NCBI GenBank assembly: GCA_017694215.1
Contig: JADIND010000131.1
Span: forward strand, 1-6,593
Direction: 5' to 3'
Origin: Candidatus Scatousia excrementipullorum
Lineage (GTDB): Bacteria > Cyanobacteriota > Vampirovibrionia > Gastranaerophilales > Gastranaerophilaceae
DNA length: 6,593 nucleotides
This document shows positions 4,225-6,593 of the stretch, piece by piece. Numbering within the stretch: the stretch's first letter is position 1; every line of letters starts with the position of its first letter. A program made the position numbers and the translations under genes. Under the pieces are notes generated by a model that saw nothing but the letters and a program-made list of their open reading frames with translations, was not told the origin of the DNA and searched no databases.

Positions 4225-5192
4225 AATATCCCTCTTTCTTTTTTCAGGTTGATAATTTTTTCGTAAGATTTTTCGATATTTTCTTTTAATTCTATATCTG
4301 TTTCGGACTTTCGGGCAAGTTCTTCAATCACAGAAATTGTTTCAGGGTTTGAATTCCTGCAGATAAACATGTTTAATCCGGCTTTTATCCCTTTTTCGTA
4401 AGCTTCAAGCATTCCGAATTTTGCAACACCTTTCATCACCATATCATCAGAAATTACAACACCGTTATAGGCAAGAGTATTTCGCAGGTATGAAAGAGCA
4501 TTTTTGCTCAATGATGTAGGGAGAATTTCTTTATCAAAGCAGGTACAGTGAAGATGTGCAATCATCATCATTTCTATTTTTTCTTTTGCAGCTGCTGCAA
4601 AAGGTTTGATATGTGTTTTTTCCATTTCTTCAAGTGAGAGGTTAATTTCCGGCAGTGTCAAATGGCTGTCGGTATTGGCATCTCCATGGCCCGGGAAATG
4701 TTTTACACAAGGTATAATCCCATTTTTGCGGTAAGTTTCACTCACAATTTTTCCGGCTTTTATAACATCATCCGTATTATTGGAAAATGCCCGTTCTCCG
4801 ATTATGGGATTATTCGGGTTTGTGTTTACGTCAATGCAGGGTGCAAAGTTCAGGTTAATACCATATGATTTGAGTTCTTTTGCTATCTCTTCGGTTTGCT
4901 GTTTCAAAAAGTCTAAACCTTTTTCAAATGCGTATTTTGCCGAGAGATATTTTTTCCCGCCGTGAATGTTTTCTGTTCGTTCTACTCTGCCTCCTTCCTG
5001 ATCTATTGAAAGAAACGGAGGAATCAGGGCTGCGGAATTGATTTTTTTGCAGAAATTTTTGAGTCCGTCAGCGGACTTTATATCGTTTGTAAAAAATATT
5101 ATCCCGCCAAGTCCTTCCGTGAGGGCTTTTTCATACCTTCCGCCATCAAGTCCGAGAATAAACATCTGATAAAGTTTTTGTTTAAGAATCAT
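4221..5192 (-). CDS. nagZ: Beta-N-acetylhexosaminidase, GH3 family
   Basis: 323-aa glycoside hydrolase family 3 enzyme. NagZ removes GlcNAc from GlcNAc-anhydroMurNAc peptides in peptidoglycan recycling. Key motifs, numbered from this start: IDQEGGR (63-69); KHFPGHGDANTDSH (164-177), the NagZ loop that carries the catalytic Asp-His dyad (Asp175, His177); and SDD (248-250), where Asp249 is the likely nucleophile by family position. GERAF (132-136) is also conserved. No signal peptide is visible, so the enzyme should be cytoplasmic, as in Gram-negative recycling. I chose the ATG at 5192, with AAAGG 5 nt upstream and 8 nt after the previous stop, over a GTG two codons earlier that overlaps that ribosome site. 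Length is close to the single-domain form (about 340 aa). The stop overlaps the dut start. Confidence 0.95.
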   Translation of the reverse strand: MILKQKLYQMFILGLDGGRYEKALTEGLGGIIFFTNDIKSADGLKNFCKKINSAALIPPFLSIDQEGGRVERTENIHGGKKYLSAKYAFEKGLDFLKQQTEEIAKELKSYGINLNFAPCIDVNTNPNNPIIGERAFSNNTDDVIKAGKIVSETYRKNGIIPCVKHFPGHGDANTDSHLTLPEINLSLEEMEKTHIKPFAAAAKEKIEMMMIAHLHCTCFDKEILPTSLSKNALSYLRNTLAYNGVVISDDMVMKGVAKFGMLEAYEKGIKAGLNMFICRNSNPETISVIEELARKSETDIELKENIEKSYEKIINLKKERGIL

Positions 5193-5200
5193 TTTCACCT

Positions 5201-5785
5201 TTACAAAATCATTTCACGCATTGAATAAAGTTCTGTCAAATCGCCTTTGTCGAGAATTTTTTCAATATTATCAATAACAGTTTTCGCATCGGTTTCAGAC
5301 AGTTCTTTTATGCAGTCCGGAAGTTCGATATCGTCAGTTTTTGAAAGTTTTGTAAAACCTTTATTAACTTTCAAAAATTCTTTATAAGCATTAAGAATAT
5401 CAAATTTGTAATCCTCAATTTTAATATCTTTTCCTGCATAGTATTTCATATCTTTTATGAACTGTTTTGCATATTCTGTTGTAAAAATAACTTCATAGAG
5501 AGTTTCTTCTTCATTGTATTCTGCACCGCAGATAAAATTGTTCAAAATAGGCTTGTCTTTAATTGTTTTCACGGCATCAGCCCAGAGCATACATCCTAAA
5601 TAAAAGGCAATATATGTATTAAGAAGTTCTTCAATCTTTTGACAGTGCATTTTGAAGAAGTTCTTTTTTTGACCGAAATTTTTGTAACGGTTTATATTTC
5701 CGTAAATGTAATTTATATTCGGAACGATTGCCGATATGTATGCCGTAAATCCGGGGTCGAATTGTACTCCGTTTTCAAATTCCAT
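5201..5785 (-). CDS. Hypothetical 194-aa protein
   Basis: I do not recognise this protein. The ATG at 5785 has AAAGGAG (5795-5801) with 9 nt spacing, overlapping the stop of the upstream hydrolase gene. It is soluble in character, Lys/Glu/Asp/Asn-rich with many aromatics, and predicted mostly helical. Residues 43-75 contain HCQKIEELLNTYIAFYLG, then a Cys/Met/Trp-containing hydrophobic stretch too short and broken to be a clear membrane helix. The C-terminus (160-194) is a charged helix (CIKELSETDAKTVIDNIEKI). Six Tyr/Phe residues cluster at 14-36. There is no signal peptide. It sits 14 nt after the lipase-like gene and 8 nt before nagZ, so it is an operon member whose job may relate to the hydrolase. 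Assignment is by reading frame and ribosome site only. Confidence 0.8.
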   Translation of the reverse strand: MEFENGVQFDPGFTAYISAIVPNINYIYGNINRYKNFGQKKNFFKMHCQKIEELLNTYIAFYLGCMLWADAVKTIKDKPILNNFICGAEYNEEETLYEVIFTTEYAKQFIKDMKYYAGKDIKIEDYKFDILNAYKEFLKVNKGFTKLSKTDDIELPDCIKELSETDAKTVIDNIEKILDKGDLTELYSMREMIL

Positions 5786-5799
5786 AATTCTTTTCTCCT

Positions 5800-6593
5800 T
5801 TATAAGTCAGATTTCTCTTTTTCTTCTTCCGTATTATAAAAATATTTTAATCCTTCAACATATGATTTTGCGACTGCTTTTGCAAAAGTTTTTCTTGCAG
5901 ACCAGTAAGATGTATGTGCAAGAAGGAATATTCTTTTGCTCCAGACTCCTGAATTGTCATAGACAAATCCTTTCGGATTTTTTATATCAATATGTGCAAG
6001 CTTTCCTATTTCTTCAGCAGAAAGATTTCTTGTTGTAGGGTAACCCATCGGATCTTCCTTAAAATTCACGGTCAGCATGAATAAATCTTTTTCCAGAATA
6101 TATTTGAGCATATATCTGTTGTAGTATGTGAGTTCGTAATCAGGGTCAGCAAGGTCGGAATAGAAAAGCACAAGAGGGCTTGCAAAATTTACTACACCTT
6201 TTAGGGAACCTTCCGGCATGCAGACTTTTTCCGTTGATGCGTCAAGTGTTAAATATTTTTCTCTGAACGAATTTTTGTCAAATACGATTTTTCCGGCACT
6301 TGATACAACACCGATTCCGGCATCCGCAAGGGCTGAAATGCAGGTATTTTTCACGGGATTTGCTTTTATATATTCTTTAATCTCCTCCGGAGCATTTGAG
6401 GCTGCTGTCATTTCAGAAAAATTTATATAAGGCATTTTGTTGAACATATATTCATATGTAATAAAACTTCCGGCGGAATATCCGAACAATACAACCTGAT
6501 TGCCTTTTTGGTATTCATCTTTTATCTGCCGGTTGAGTTCTTCTATAACCGATAACATATGGTGCTGTTTTTGAACCCAGATTGCATCATGTA
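5800..6593 (-). CDS. Lipase-like alpha/beta hydrolase, 5' end outside the window
   Basis: The frame stays open from the stop at 5800-5802 to the right edge, with codons for HDAIWVQKQHH before the internal ATG at 6558, so the gene starts beyond the window. Numbering from that ATG, the nucleophile elbow GYSAG (26-30, Ser28) fits the GxSxG rule, preceded by the strand QVVLF. VVNFASP (122-128) fits the strand after it. NFKEDPMGYP (165-174) recalls the NxxDPVPxLP motif of class 3 lipases, giving Asp169, and AHTSYW (214-219) gives His215 as the probable third member. In such enzymes 60-120 residues usually precede the elbow, again showing N-terminal truncation by the window. Substrate is unknown; a lipid or other ester is likely. 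It is the most upstream operon gene seen here. Confidence 0.75.
   Translation of the reverse strand, partial: HDAIWVQKQHHMLSVIEELNRQIKDEYQKGNQVVLFGYSAGSFITYEYMFNKMPYINFSEMTAASNAPEEIKEYIKANPVKNTCISALADAGIGVVSSAGKIVFDKNSFREKYLTLDASTEKVCMPEGSLKGVVNFASPLVLFYSDLADPDYELTYYNRYMLKYILEKDLFMLTVNFKEDPMGYPTTRNLSAEEIGKLAHIDIKNPKGFVYDNSGVWSKRIFLLAHTSYWSARKTFAKAVAKSYVEGLKYFYNTEEEKEKSDL

Noticed and set aside
4662..4965. Plus-strand frames opposite nagZ
   Set aside because: They lie wholly within a confident GH3 gene on the other strand and have no family features of their own.
5193..5198. GTG start of nagZ two codons upstream
   Set aside because: The GTG overlaps the only good ribosome site (AAAGGTG), which is well spaced for the ATG at 5192.
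5639..6430. Plus-strand frames opposite the 194-aa and hydrolase genes
   Set aside because: Antisense shadows of genes with good ribosome sites and, for the hydrolase, recognisable catalytic motifs.

Overview
The window is low-GC bacterial chromosome with short intergenic gaps, good Shine-Dalgarno (SD) sites and intrinsic terminators. It carries housekeeping genes (dut, nagZ) beside several small lineage-specific proteins. I see no transposase, integrase, CRISPR array, tRNA or rRNA. The style (Gly/Met/Cys-rich small protein, TM2 paralogues, DUF2752 gene, low GC) would fit a gut-type Melainabacteria/Gastranaerophilales genome or a low-GC Firmicute. That placement is an inference from general style and is weak.

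Left part (1-2066). A 126-aa hydrophilic protein gene (+) converges on a 175-aa gene (-), and their stop codons share one TTAA. The 175-aa gene is divergent from a 162-aa Gly-rich protein gene (+) that ends in a clear terminator. A 45-aa small gene (+) follows, with a very good ribosome site and its own terminator. The main observation is that the 175-aa gene and the 45-aa gene are each preceded by a sigma-28/sigma-D-like promoter. Both have TAAAGTTT followed by a CCGA-containing -10 at the same spacing (TAAA-N16). Neither protein is one I recognise, so together they look like a small set of uncharacterised genes possibly run by a motility/secretion-type sigma factor.

Middle (2067-3500). A G/C-rich non-coding block with several nested inverted repeats (about 2091-2211) is probably a dispersed intergenic repeat. 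Three tandem TM2-domain membrane protein genes follow, all on the minus strand. Each has a short inverted repeat at nearly the same place upstream of its start, and a strong terminator separates the third from the other two.

Right part (3507-6593). A tight minus-strand operon runs, in transcription order: a class-3-lipase-like alpha/beta hydrolase (5' end beyond the window), an unknown 194-aa protein, nagZ (GH3 beta-N-acetylhexosaminidase, peptidoglycan recycling), dut (dUTPase) and a DUF2752 membrane protein. Junctions are 14 nt, 8 nt, a 4-nt ATGA overlap and about a 32-nt overlap, so translation is probably coupled. The TM2 genes lie directly downstream on the same strand.
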